From Bacteroidales bacterium (GTDB lineage: Bacteria; Bacteroidota; Bacteroidia; Bacteroidales; Muribaculaceae), in assembly GCA_014800385.1 (NCBI GenBank), contig JAAVGE010000017.1, forward strand, positions 22,002-61,154: 39,153 bases of DNA. The letters run 5' to 3'. The position numbers and the translations under genes are program-made. The notes beneath the pieces are model-generated. The model had not been told where the DNA came from. It did no database searches and saw only the letters and a program-made list of their open reading frames with translations. Of this stretch, positions 9,673 through 21,800 are shown piece by piece (the first letter of the stretch is position 1; each line of letters starts with the position of its first letter).

Positions 9673-9916
9673 ATGGCAAAATATGTAAATCGATTGAAAG
9701 TTGTCCTCGCCGAGTAGCACAAGACTAACTTATGGTTGTCTAAAAAATCGGTAAAGACCCTGCAACTGTTTCCAAGTGGTGTATTACACTGCACAACTCT
9801 CATTGGAAACGTTGCATGATATAGCCGAATATTTGAATATTGATGTTAGAAAACTTCTCAATCCCAATGAATCTGCCAATGCCTACAACTCTGCGGCTCA
9901 TTGCGGAAATTGTTGA
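9673..9916 (+). pseudogene. Decayed XRE/HTH-type transcriptional regulator upstream of hsdR
   Basis: Frame 1 starts at ATG 9673 with MAKYVNRLKVVLAE and hits TAG at 9715-9717, then continues HKTNLWLSKK. After a frame change it reads GKDPATVSKWC, a typical recognition-helix region. After a second frame change it reads QLSLETLHDIAEYLNIDVRK, then LLNPNE, up to a TGA at 9914-9916. Joined, the pieces give a roughly 75-residue helix-turn-helix regulator of the kind often found as the first gene of Bacteroidales type I RM operons. One nonsense change and two frameshifts make it non-functional unless sequencing errors are involved. Confidence 0.8.
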
Positions 9917-9970
9917 TTTGCAATTATTTTTTTTGAACTGCAACTTCTGATAATATAATATTTTAGGAAT

Positions 9971-14128
<4,158 letters not shown>

Positions 14129-14129
<1 letters not shown>

Positions 14130-15559
14130 TGGATACGAAGAAACTGCGTCAAAAAATACTCGACCTCGCCATAAGAGGTAAACTTGTTCCGCAAGACCCC
14201 AACGATGAACCTGCATCCGTACTTCTCGAACGTATCCGCGCCGAGAAGGAACGTCTTATTGCCGAAGGCAAAATCAAACGCTCAAGAAAGTCCAAAACAT
14301 CTTCCTCTGAGTCCCATTATCAGAACTTCGAGCCCCCATTCGAGATTCCTAACTCGTGGGAATGGTGTCAGGTAGAAGATATATTTGAACTAAATCCTAA
14401 AAACTCTGTATCTGATACGTCTTTATGTGGATTTATTCCTATGGCGTTAGTTCAAGATGGCTTTGGATTTTCGCATTCGTATGAAGGCAGAGTGTGGCGT
14501 GATGTAAAAAAAGGATATTCTCATTTTCAAAATGGAGATATTGGAATTGCTAAAATTTCACCATGCTTTGAGAATAGAAAATCTACTATTTTTTATGGAT
14601 TACCTAATGGAATAGGAGCTGGTACAACTGAATTAACTATTCTCAGACCCATCGTTGTTGATGCAGAATTCTATCTATTTTTGTTTCAATCAATTTGGTA
14701 TATTACTGAAGGGACTAAGGATTTTACAGGTGTTGTAGGGCAACAACGTGTTAATAAGGAAATTTTTACGTCATTAGTTATTCCGATTCCACCAATAGCC
14801 GAACAAAAACGGATTACAACAGAAATTAAGCGTTATTTTCATTTTGTTGAACTCATTGAATATAATAAAGAAACGCTTATTAGGAATACTTTGACAACAA
14901 GGTCAAAGATTCTTGAGCTTGCGATGCAGGGGAAGCTTGTGCCACAAGATCCGGCTGATGAACCTGCTGCTGAAATGCTCAAACGTATCAATCCAAACGC
15001 CAAGATAATAACTGATAACCCACATTCTTGGAATGTTCCAAATGGATGGTCAATTGCTAAGCTCAAGGATATTGCAAACTTGGTAACAGGAAGTACACCC
15101 TCTAAATCAAATTCTGAATATTATGGAAACGAATATCCATTCTATAAACCTCAGGATTTAGATAAAAGTATAGTTTCAGAGGCTTCTGAGTATCTTTCTG
15201 AAATGGGTTTCCAAGCATCCCGAAATATACCAAAGAATTCAATAGCTATATGTTGTATAGGCACAATAGGAAAAGTCGGCTTTATAAATCGTGCAGGTGC
15301 AACAAACCAACAAATTAATACAATTTTACCGAACCCTTCATTTTATCCTAAATTCTTATACTATTATTGTAAGGCTAAAATCTTCCAAGATATTATTCTT
15401 TCACTTTCTGCTGCAATAACGATTTCCATTGTTAATAAAGGGAAAATGGGTGAGATCTTAATCTTATTACCACCTTTAGAAGAGCAAAAGCGGATTGTGG
15501 CTAAGATTGAGGAGTTGTATTCGGTCCTTGATAAAATAGAAGCGTCTTTGCAATCTTAA
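14129..15559 (+). CDS. hsdS: Type I specificity subunit HsdS (expressed copy, TRD1-A + TRD2-A)
   Basis: A 476-residue DNA-recognition subunit. It consists of an N-terminal conserved helix region (LRQKILDLAIRGKLVPQDP, residues 6-24), TRD1 (about 65-235), a central conserved helix (ILELAMQGKLVPQDPADEP), TRD2 (about 297-450) and a C-terminal helix (EEQKRIVAKIEELYSVLD). Each TRD reads one half of a split target. This is the only copy with a start codon and the N-terminal region, so it is the expressed one. Two short repeats also found inverted in silent copies lie exactly at its TRD boundaries (14311-14334 and 15008-15026), so its 3' part is exchangeable by inversion. Confidence 0.95.
14311..14334 (+). 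repeat. Outer inverted repeat IR1, copy in expressed hsdS
   Basis: 24 bp beginning GTCCCATTATCAGAAC and ending GAGCC, encoding SHYQNFEP at the start of TRD1. It is identical, in inverse orientation, to 18113-18136; the flanks diverge immediately on both sides. Confidence 0.9.
15008..15026 (+). repeat. Inner inverted repeat IR2, copy in expressed hsdS
   Basis: ATAACTGATAACCCACATT, 19 bp, encodes ITDNPH at the start of TRD2. It is identical to the inverse of 17430-17448. The last ten bases (AACCCACATT) are also the first ten of the free TRD2 cassette at 16435. Confidence 0.85.
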
Positions 15560-15588
15560 TTTTAAGACCACAAAGACGCATTAGATAT

Positions 15589-16392
15589 TTACCAGTTGAC
15601 TATCTTATCAACGATGGCCTGCTGTTCTGTAGCTGTGCGTCGAAGATAGATTCGGGTAGTTTCTATACTTTCATGCCCCATAAGGTCTGCAAGAAGTGCA
15701 AGATCGTTGAACCGATCGAGGAAGTTCTTGGCAAAACGATGGCGGAATGAGTGAGGATAGACTACGGCTTCATTTAAGCCGTATTTTCGGGCGAAGAGTT
15801 TAAGTTGCTGTGCAATTCCTCGTGCCGTGATTCTTTCTCCAAAACGATTGAGGAAGATATAACCTGATTCAAGGTTACGCTCTTTTAACCATTGAATGGC
15901 TTCCGAACGCAAATTCTTTGGGATATAAAGACGGCGTAACTTTCCTCCTTTTGAGTAGATATCAAGGTAACCTTGTTGCACGTGTTCGGCTTTGATTTGA
16001 AGTAGTTCGCTAACGCGAGAACCGGTAGCAGTCAGAAACCATACAACGAAATACCATGAGGTATGTCCGTCTTTCTTGAGTTTAGTTTTGAGAAACTTAT
16101 AATCAGCATCGCTGATTACATTTTCGAGAAAATTCTTTTGCTGCACTTTCACGAAACGCATTTTGAGGTTCTCCTTTTTGATAAACTCCAGATACTTGTT
16201 GATCGCTTGAAGTCGGAGATTAACGGTTTGAGGCTTGTGGTGTTCCACAAGATAGCCTTTGTAGGCAAGTAGATTCTCTCGCGTAACTTCCTTATATCTT
16301 TCAAGGAAGTGTGTTACCGTCCACAAGTAAGAGCGGACAGTATTCGCAGCCAAATCTTGGTGCGAAAGGAAGGTTTTGTACTTTGTTTTCAT
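15589..16392 (-). CDS. Tyrosine recombinase (hsdS invertase)
   Basis: A 267-residue site-specific recombinase. The N-terminal SAM-like DNA-binding domain (about 1-85) contains NTVRSYLWTVTHFLERY. The catalytic domain carries Arg126 (TGSRVSELL), Lys148 (YSKGGKLR), His214-x-x-Arg217 (YPHSFRHRF), His240 (LMGHESIETT) and the nucleophile Tyr249 (RIYLRR), so the full set is present. The ATG at 16392 is preferred; an upstream in-frame ATG at 16443 would add 17 residues and reach into the repeat of the free TRD2. It lies between expressed and silent hsdS copies and is itself inverted by its own reaction. No clear promoter is seen; control is unknown. Confidence 0.93.
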   Translation of the reverse strand: MKTKYKTFLSHQDLAANTVRSYLWTVTHFLERYKEVTRENLLAYKGYLVEHHKPQTVNLRLQAINKYLEFIKKENLKMRFVKVQQKNFLENVISDADYKFLKTKLKKDGHTSWYFVVWFLTATGSRVSELLQIKAEHVQQGYLDIYSKGGKLRRLYIPKNLRSEAIQWLKERNLESGYIFLNRFGERITARGIAQQLKLFARKYGLNEAVVYPHSFRHRFAKNFLDRFNDLALLADLMGHESIETTRIYLRRTATEQQAIVDKIVNW

Positions 16393-16434
16393 ATCATATT
16401 CAATTAGAAGTTGAACATGATTATAATATAACGC

Positions 16435-16475
16435 AACCCACATTATCCGAAATTACCCGATAATTGGGTGTATGT
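16435..16475 (+). repeat. Inner repeat IR2, copy at the 5' end of the free TRD2 cassette
   Basis: 41 bp starting AACCCACATTATCCG and ending GGGTGTATGT. It is an inverted copy of 17399-17439 with two mismatches. To its left the sequence is unrelated to hsdS, and an in-frame TAA lies at 16429-16431. Confidence 0.88.
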
Positions 16476-16923
16476 GACGCTTGAAGATATTGTTGATTAC
16501 GAGCAGCCGCAACCCTATATGGTCACAAATACATCCTATTCAGACGATTATGCAACACCAGTTTTAACAGCTGGCAAATCGTTTATATTGGGATATACAA
16601 ATGAGACAAATGGCATCTATAGCAAATTGCCCGTGATCATCTTTGATGATTTTACTACAGACTCACGCATAATTGATTTTCCATTCAAAGTTAAATCATC
16701 TGCGATGAAGATTCTTTCCGTAAAAGAGGGGATTAACATAGAGTATGTAGCAGCATTTATATCAATTACTCGGCTAACTGGAGATACTCATAAAAGATAT
16801 TGGATATCTGAGTATTCAAAACTTCTAATACCGTTGCCGCCAATTGCAGAACAGACAAGAATAATTGAAGCAATTAGAATATTTACGTCTAATTTGGAAT
16901 CAATCCAGCGATATCTGAATTAA
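16435..16923 (+). CDS. Silent free TRD2 cassette of hsdS (TRD2-C)
   Basis: The frame is open from 16432 to the stop at 16921-16923 and encodes NPHYPKLPDNWVYVTLEDI, then a third TRD2, ending in the usual PLPPIAEQTRIIEAI helix. It has no N-terminal region and no TRD1, and the first possible start is a GTG at 16468 inside the TRD, so it is not expected to be expressed in place. It becomes useful only after inversion through its 41-bp repeat places it behind a TRD1. It carries its own stop codon and overlaps the end of the silent hsdS tail to tail by 24 bp. Confidence 0.85.
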   Translation, partial: NPHYPKLPDNWVYVTLEDIVDYEQPQPYMVTNTSYSDDYATPVLTAGKSFILGYTNETNGIYSKLPVIIFDDFTTDSRIIDFPFKVKSSAMKILSVKEGINIEYVAAFISITRLTGDTHKRYWISEYSKLLIPLPPIAEQTRIIEAIRIFTSNLESIQRYLN

Positions 16924-18136
16924 ATTTATATAATCAATCAATTCTTCTATCTTAGCCACAATGCGTTTTTGTTCCCCTATTGGAGGAATTGGCACAAGGT
17001 ATTGCTTAACAATTGCGGGTTGAGCTCGGGTTAGACTTCCTCCTACACCTGATACTTGGCTGCACAGCAATTGTCTAAATGAAGGACAAGAAAAATAATA
17101 TTTGGCATAAGGCGCGTATAGACTTTTTGAGCGTACAATAATCCATTCAGATGATGCGATCTTAGTGTTATTCATTTTATTACCAACAATCCATACTCTA
17201 TTAAGGTGTGGATTGATTTTACACAGCAATATATCATCCTCCGATACCGTCTGTTTGGTAGAACCGATCTCCTTGCCAGTAATATATTCTGGTTCTCCTT
17301 TTGAGAAAACCGGGACACTATAGAGTTCAAATTTCTCATCTGGTGATTGTGAAGGATTGATATTTCGCGGACTATAGGAGTTGATATCGGCAATGCTAAC
17401 ATACACCCAATTATCCGGTAATTGCGGATAATGTGGGTTATCAGTTATAATCTTAGCCTTCGGATTGATGCGACGGAGCATATCTGCGGCGGGTTCATCA
17501 GCAGAGTCTTGCGGAACAAGTTTACCCTGCAAAGCAAGCTCAAGTATCTTGGATTTTGTCTTTACAACAGTTTTTTCTATATCATTCTTGCTAACATCAA
17601 CCTTATTAAGTAATTCAAAAATAAATTCTATTTGTCGTTCTATTCTAAGCTGCTCATTAGCAGGTGGACAGGGAATATATGTTTCCTCAATTTTTTCTTT
17701 TGAAATATTTGGTTGAGCTCCACCTCCACCCATTTGAATAAATTGAGGTCTCCAAGCTAATAGAAAAAAGAATAAATATTTTTGATTTATCCAATACTTA
17801 TAACAGGCACAGCACGCTTGGTTTGTTGTTGCATCTATATTTAAGATTCCTAACTTACCAATAGTTGCTCCATACATTGCAATTAAGACACTACCCGCAG
17901 GATTTAATTTTACGGATGTCTCTTTTAGTGCGAAAGGTGTAATTTCTTTTGGAATTAATGAGATGTAACCATCGTTGAGATCTCCTGTATTTAACCATGG
18001 ATAACCTTTGCCAAAGTAATTAGGATTGCTTTTGCTTGGGGTTGCTCCAGATTGCCATAAACCAATCTCACCAAGTTTCACCCATTCCCAACTATCTGGA
18101 ATTTCGAACGGAGGCTCGAAGTTCTGATAATGGGAC
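16900..18136 (-). CDS. Silent hsdS copy lacking its N-terminus (TRD1-B + TRD2-B)
   Basis: Starting at the 24-bp repeat, the frame reads SHYQNFEPPFEIPDSWEW, then TRD1-B (KLGEIGLWQSGATPSKSN), the central helix (KILELALQGKLVPQDSADEP), TRD2-B (LPDNWVYVSIADINSY) and the C-terminal helix (EQKRIVAKIEELIDYI). The segment before the repeat is non-hsdS DNA and offers no in-frame ATG, GTG or TTG before a TAA. The first in-frame start is a GTG at 18081 inside TRD1, which would give a 393-residue fragment. The conserved first 60 residues of HsdS are missing, so this is a storage copy. Its central helix is only roughly 75-80% identical to the expressed copy at DNA level (by eye), so the short perfect repeats stand out. 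Confidence 0.88.
17399..17448 (-). repeat. Inner repeat IR2, copy in silent hsdS
   Basis: This copy joins both other versions. 17430-17448 is the exact inverse of the expressed copy (15008-15026), and 17399-17439 is the near-exact inverse (39 of 41) of the free cassette (16435-16475). The part common to all three is AACCCACATT, which suggests the crossover core. Confidence 0.87.
18113..18136 (-). repeat. Outer inverted repeat IR1, copy in silent hsdS
   Basis: Perfect 24-bp inverse of 14311-14334; the hsdS similarity ends abruptly at its outer edge, marking the right boundary of the shufflon. Confidence 0.9.
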
Positions 18137-18227
18137 GTATCATAATATATAAATAAAGTTTCACAAATAATTTGTGTATCGTCGAAAGATTTTTGAAGAA
18201 TAATACAGAATATTAAATTTTATTTTG

Positions 18228-18235
18228 TAATTTTG
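18228..18235 (+). promoter_or_regulatory. Possible -7 box of tRNA-Arg
   Basis: TAATTTTG, 46 bp before the tRNA. A matching -33 TTG is not seen at 19-21 bp, so support is partial. Confidence 0.5.
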
Positions 18236-18280
18236 CACCCGAAATAGAGATAATCGCCTACAAGGCATCTATTGAAGGAT

Positions 18281-18354
18281 GGTCCGGTAGCTCAGCTGGA
18301 TAGAGCATCTGCCTTCTAAGCAGACGGTCCCGCGTTCGAGTCGCGGCCGGATCA
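18281..18354 (+). tRNA. tRNA-Arg (anticodon TCT)
   Basis: A 74-nt cloverleaf. The acceptor stem is GGTCCGG with CCGGATC, the anticodon loop is CTTCTAA with anticodon TCT, the T arm has GTTCGAGTC, and the discriminator is A. CCA is not encoded. It lies 145 bp beyond the right edge of the hsdS shufflon. I see no duplicated tRNA 3' end, so there is no sign of integrase-mediated insertion at it. Confidence 0.96.
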
Positions 18355-18360
18355 CAATAG

Positions 18361-18416
18361 TTAAACCGCTTAATATCAACACTTTACGCAGTTGATTTGA
18401 GCGGTTTAATTTTTTA
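18361..18416 (+). terminator. Terminator after tRNA-Arg
   Basis: Long hairpin: AAACCGCT and ATCAAC on the left pair with GTTGAT and AGCGGTTT on the right around a short loop, followed by AATTTTTT. Confidence 0.85.
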
Positions 18417-18506
18417 TCAAAAATATAAAGAATATGTTATTCTTGGAGAATTCAGGTTTTATTACTAATTTTACTTTTAATTACGAAACTCTCATATAAC
18501 TTTATT

Positions 18507-18911
18507 ATGGAGCAGAAATATATCTATGGTACGGAGATTGACGTGCGCGATTATGAACTTGATGCGGAAGGGATAGTAAATAATGCCAACTATCTTCATT
18601 ATCTTGAACATACTCGCCACGAATTCTGCAAAATTGCAGGATTTACGTTCGCTCAAATGCGCGAAAACGGAATTGACCCTGTACTCCGAAAGGTAGAAAT
18701 TGAATATCTGACTCCGCTTAAAAGCGGTGATACCATGGAGAGTTTCATAAACATGGAACGTAAAGGTCCGAGATTCATCTTCCATCAGGATATATTTCGC
18801 AAGTCTGACGGGCAGCCTGTTGTGAAGGCTTTGGTGACTGTTGTAATGCTTAAGAATGGCAAACTCTCGAAAGGAGATGAAGTCGCTGAGGCATTTCATA
18901 AATATCTATAA
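18507..18911 (+). CDS. Acyl-CoA thioesterase, 4HBT/YbgC-type hotdog fold
   Basis: A 134-residue hotdog-fold protein that would hydrolyse acyl-CoA thioesters in the cytoplasm. The catalytic-loop pattern of the 4HBT family is visible: VRDYELDAEGIVNNANYL, then HYLEHTRHEF, with the conserved Asp, the Gly-Val-Asn-x-Ala-x-Tyr stretch and the helix Glu and Arg. Later family features are VEIEYLTPLKSGD and FIFHQDIFRKSDG. The substrate (short-chain, 4-hydroxybenzoyl or other acyl) cannot be told. It lies 11 bp upstream of dprA on the same strand and is likely co-transcribed. Confidence 0.85.
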   Translation: MEQKYIYGTEIDVRDYELDAEGIVNNANYLHYLEHTRHEFCKIAGFTFAQMRENGIDPVLRKVEIEYLTPLKSGDTMESFINMERKGPRFIFHQDIFRKSDGQPVVKALVTVVMLKNGKLSKGDEVAEAFHKYL

Positions 18912-18922
18912 AGCAACTGTTT

Positions 18923-20044
18923 ATGACGGCAACTGAAGATAAGGATATTCTGTATAAACTTGCTCTTGCCCATTTACCGGGAATGAGGCTTGTTCTGGCG
19001 CAACAGATCCTGAACAACATCTCTTCACCGGAGGAATTTTTCACGCTTGACAAAAGGGATCTAATTCATATTTTTGATTCCGAAAGCAAATTATTTGACA
19101 CTACGCTGAGAAATACCGTTCTGGAGGAAGCACGTGAAGAACTGGAGTGGATTTGGGCTAACCATGTCACACCATTTTATTTTACCGATAATAATTATCC
19201 TCAGCGACTTCTTCAGTGTGACGACTCTCCCGTTATGATTTATGTATGTGGCGAACCGAATCTTAATCCGCGCCACGTCATATCTATCGTTGGAACACGT
19301 AAGGCTACCCCTTACGGTGTCGGCTTTATAAATAAAATGATTGCCGACCTCGAGTCCAAACTCTCTGATATTCTTATTGTCAGCGGACTTGCGTATGGAA
19401 TTGACGTAACGGCCCACAAGGCCGCGCTGGCTAACTCCATTCCTACTGTTGGTGTTCTGGCTCATGGGCTAAACCAGATTTACCCTTCTCAACACCGTGG
19501 AACAGCAAAAGAGATGCTTAAGAATAGTGGAGGTCTTGTGACTGATTACTTCCATAATGCAAAAATTCACCAAGGCAACTTCCTGGCCAGAAACCGTATT
19601 GTGGCGGCAATGAGTGATGCTACCATAATTGTGGAATCTGCCAAAAAAGGTGGCGCCATGTTCACAGCGCGACTTGCATCGGAATACGGACGGGATGTAT
19701 TTGCTCTGCCGGGACGTATTTCGGACATATATTCCGAAGGAACAAACCAACTGATACGTAATAATATAGCATCCGTTATCACCTCTGCCGACGACCTTAT
19801 ATCATCAATGATGTGGAAACCGGACAAGGAGGAAGGTGATCAAGGACAACTTTTTGTGGCTCAAAATTTGAGCGAAAATGAACAAAAAGTCATTGATATC
19901 ATTAATATGTCAGGGGAGGTTGACACCCCTACGGTTTCCAAAGCATTGTCAATAACCATACCGCAGGCTATGCGACTTGTTTCAGACATGGAATTTGACG
20001 GTCATATAGTTGCATATCCGGGCGGGACATACAGAATTCCTTAG
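18923..20044 (+). CDS. dprA: DNA-processing protein DprA (Smf)
   Basis: A 373-residue cytoplasmic protein that loads RecA on incoming single-stranded DNA. The N-terminal helical region is followed by the Rossmann-like core with SIVGTRKATPYG, IVSGLAYGIDVTAHKAAL, GVLAHGLNQIYPSQH, GNFLARNRIVAAMSDATIIV and PGRISDIYSEGTNQLI, all family signatures. The C-terminal winged-helix domain (from about residue 310) is present. The end overlaps a copy of the intergenic TTAGAAACTGTTT motif (20041-20053), whose first bases form the TAG stop. Confidence 0.95.
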   Translation: MTATEDKDILYKLALAHLPGMRLVLAQQILNNISSPEEFFTLDKRDLIHIFDSESKLFDTTLRNTVLEEAREELEWIWANHVTPFYFTDNNYPQRLLQCDDSPVMIYVCGEPNLNPRHVISIVGTRKATPYGVGFINKMIADLESKLSDILIVSGLAYGIDVTAHKAALANSIPTVGVLAHGLNQIYPSQHRGTAKEMLKNSGGLVTDYFHNAKIHQGNFLARNRIVAAMSDATIIVESAKKGGAMFTARLASEYGRDVFALPGRISDIYSEGTNQLIRNNIASVITSADDLISSMMWKPDKEEGDQGQLFVAQNLSENEQKVIDIINMSGEVDTPTVSKALSITIPQAMRLVSDMEFDGHIVAYPGGTYRIP

Positions 20045-20053
20045 AAACTGTTT
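20041..20053 (+). repeat. Dispersed motif TTAGAAACTGTTT, copy 1
   Basis: Includes the dprA stop codon. The same 13-mer or a one-base variant occurs at 21660, 21801 (-), 37918 and 38893 (-). Confidence 0.7.
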
Positions 20054-20102
20054 CATAAACTTGAGATAATTACTGAACAAATAACTTTTAAATCTTCTAC
20101 TG

Positions 20103-20975
20103 ATGACAAAAATCATTGCACCATCCGAACTTATCATTAATCCTGACGGCAGTGTGTTTCACATCCATCTTCGTCCGGATCAACTGACCGACCGCATTAT
20201 AATGTGCGGCGATCCCGGTCGAGTAAATATGATCGCTGAATTTTTCGATTCACGTGATTTTGAAGTATCTTCACGTGAGTTCCACACCATTGGAGGTACC
20301 TACAAAGGTAAACCTATCATGGCTATAAGCCATGGCATAGGACCGGATAATATTGACATTGTCGTTAATGAACTCGATGCACTTGCCAACATCGATTTTG
20401 AAACACGCGAAGTTAAACCTGAGCATCGCCGGTTGACAATGGTAAGAATCGGAACTTCAGGAGCATTGCAGCCGGAACTCACCATCGGCACTCCAGTAAT
20501 TGCTGAAAAGGCTATAGGGTTTGACGGCGTACTCAATTATTATGCCGGACGAAACGAAGTGGCCGATCTTGATTTTGAAAAAGCCTTTGTAGAACATACC
20601 CGCTGGAACCCGCTTTGGGCCAAGCCATACGTGGTTGATGCTGACCCGGAACTCGTTGCTCAGATAGGACAAGATGACATGGTCCGCGGTAATACCATCT
20701 CAGCAGTAGGATTCTACGGTCCTCAAGGAAGGGAATTACGTCTGCCGCTCGCCAATCCTGACTTAAACCGTTCAATAGAGGAATTCCGCTTTAATGACAG
20801 AAAAGTAACTAACTATGAAATGGAATCGGCACCGTTACAGGGTCTCGGCAAACTGATGGGACACCGTGCCATGACAGTCTGCTCAATTATTGCAAACCGC
20901 ATGAACAACAATGTCAATCCATCCTACAAGAATGCAATCCATGATTTGATTGAAACCGTTTTAGAGCGTATCTAA
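20103..20975 (+). CDS. udp: Uridine phosphorylase-type nucleoside phosphorylase
   Basis: A 290-residue cytoplasmic enzyme of the PNP/UDP phosphorylase family that splits nucleosides with phosphate. Phosphate- and ribose-site motifs are visible: IIMCGDPGRVNMIA (glycine-rich N-terminal loop), SHGIGPDNIDIVVNEL, MVRIGTSGALQPEL and the ribose-binding NYEMESAPLQG. The length, longer than the classic 253 residues, fits the Bacteroidetes branch. Uridine is the most likely substrate, though purine nucleosides cannot be excluded from sequence alone. A strong terminator follows directly. Confidence 0.9.
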   Translation: MTKIIAPSELIINPDGSVFHIHLRPDQLTDRIIMCGDPGRVNMIAEFFDSRDFEVSSREFHTIGGTYKGKPIMAISHGIGPDNIDIVVNELDALANIDFETREVKPEHRRLTMVRIGTSGALQPELTIGTPVIAEKAIGFDGVLNYYAGRNEVADLDFEKAFVEHTRWNPLWAKPYVVDADPELVAQIGQDDMVRGNTISAVGFYGPQGRELRLPLANPDLNRSIEEFRFNDRKVTNYEMESAPLQGLGKLMGHRAMTVCSIIANRMNNNVNPSYKNAIHDLIETVLERI

Positions 20976-20992
20976 TTCGTTTTACAATAACA

Positions 20993-21035
20993 AAAAACTC
21001 CGCACGGTTCTCTGATTCCGGCGGAGTTTTTTATA
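20993..21035 (+). terminator. Terminator between udp and the TM2 gene
   Basis: AAAACTCCGC and GCGGAGTTTTTT form a strong stem with T-rich tails on both strands, so it can serve both convergent genes. Confidence 0.9.
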
Positions 21036-21043
21036 TAACGTAT

Positions 21044-21553
21044 TTAGAAAAGGGGCATTGTTGAATTTGATTTGAGGAATTTGCGGTCAAAATCCTCATC
21101 TTTCATTAATATCACAATTATGGCCTGAATAAACACTAAAAGGGACCATGCACCACAAGTTACAAGATTGATCAACAGACAGAGCACTCCTCCGGTTATT
21201 TTGCCAATATAGAAATATTGAACTCCGAGATACCCGAAGAAGAATGCAAGAACGGCAAAGATGATTTTCTTTTCGCTAATATTCTCATTTGCAATTGGAT
21301 TGTTGTTATATCCATTGTTATAGCCGTTATTATAGCCGTTGTTATAGGGGGGAGTAGGATACTGATTAGGAGCGGCAGGAGCAGCAGGAGCAGAAATATA
21401 GGGGGTCAATTCCGCTACTTCAAAGGCTTTCATCCAGTTGGCCATTCCTTCCGTCCATACTTCTGATTCCGGATTCAATCCGAATTTTACCAGTTCACCG
21501 GCAGGCATCGGACCAAATTTTTGTCCGTTGTAGATAATGTAGTACATGTTCAT
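21044..21553 (-). CDS. GYF_2 (DUF4339) and TM2 domain membrane protein
   Basis: A 169-residue protein in three parts. Residues 1-55 are a GYF_2 domain (MYYIIYNGQKFGPMPAGEL with VWTEGMANWMKAFEVAEL). A Pro/Ala and Asn-Gly-Tyr repeat linker follows (NGYNNGYNNGYNNNP). The rest is a TM2 domain with two membrane helices (IIFAVLAFFFGYLGVQYFYI, then GGVLCLLINLVTCGAWSLL) and the family DxF-like tail KDEDFDRKF. Such proteins sit in the inner membrane; their function is not established. A TAATTTTG box on the minus strand (21618-21611) probably marks the promoter. Either of two in-frame ATGs (21553 or 21547) can be the start. Confidence 0.85.
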   Translation of the reverse strand: MNMYYIIYNGQKFGPMPAGELVKFGLNPESEVWTEGMANWMKAFEVAELTPYISAPAAPAAPNQYPTPPYNNGYNNGYNNGYNNNPIANENISEKKIIFAVLAFFFGYLGVQYFYIGKITGGVLCLLINLVTCGAWSLLVFIQAIIVILMKDEDFDRKFLKSNSTMPLF

Positions 21554-21659
21554 ATTAGTAGTTATTTAAGCAATTCCTTAATAGTGTGGCTGCAAATTGA
21601 TATCATCTTGCAAAATTAAATATTAAAATGTATATTTAGAAATATTTTTCTGCTTTTTT

Positions 21660-21670
21660 TTAGAAACTGT
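21660..21670 (+). repeat. Dispersed motif TTAGAAACTGT, copy 2 (left arm)
   Basis: TTAGAAACTGT followed by ATAAAT. It pairs with the inverted copy at 21801-21813 (whose inverse reads TAAGAAACTGTTT followed by AAAT), making a small element with terminal inverted repeats. Confidence 0.65.
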
Positions 21671-21800
21671 ATAAATATATATGCGACTAACTTTGAGGAG
21701 ATTTTTGGATGAGTTTTGCACGTTGAGTAGGGAGTGATGCGGGCATCGTGACCAAAAAGATTCTTAAAAACAGAGTATATAAAGATTTATTTATAAATTT

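Larger units (their letters stand above)
14311..18136. other. Invertible hsdS shufflon (two TRD1 and three TRD2 cassettes plus recombinase)
   Basis: The interval is bounded by a perfect 24-bp inverted repeat (14311-14334 and 18113-18136). It holds the 3' part of the expressed hsdS (+), a tyrosine recombinase (-), a free TRD2 cassette (+) and a start-less hsdS lacking its N-terminus (-). Internal repeats at the TRD2 boundary (15008-15026, 16435-16475, 17399-17448) allow TRD2-only exchange. Inversion at the outer repeat swaps TRD1+TRD2; inversion at the inner repeats swaps TRD2 alone or loads the free TRD2 into the silent copy. Combining two TRD1 and three TRD2 gives six possible HsdS proteins. 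Similar hsdS inversion systems are known; activity here is inferred from layout. Confidence 0.85.

Noticed and set aside
18281..18354. tRNA-Arg as integration site of a genomic island carrying the RM locus
   Set aside because: No direct repeat of the tRNA 3' end was found on the far side, and the recombinase is better explained as the hsdS invertase.
18492..18899. 135-codon open frame antisense to the thioesterase gene
   Set aside because: The plus-strand product shows the hotdog catalytic pattern; the antisense product shows nothing recognisable.
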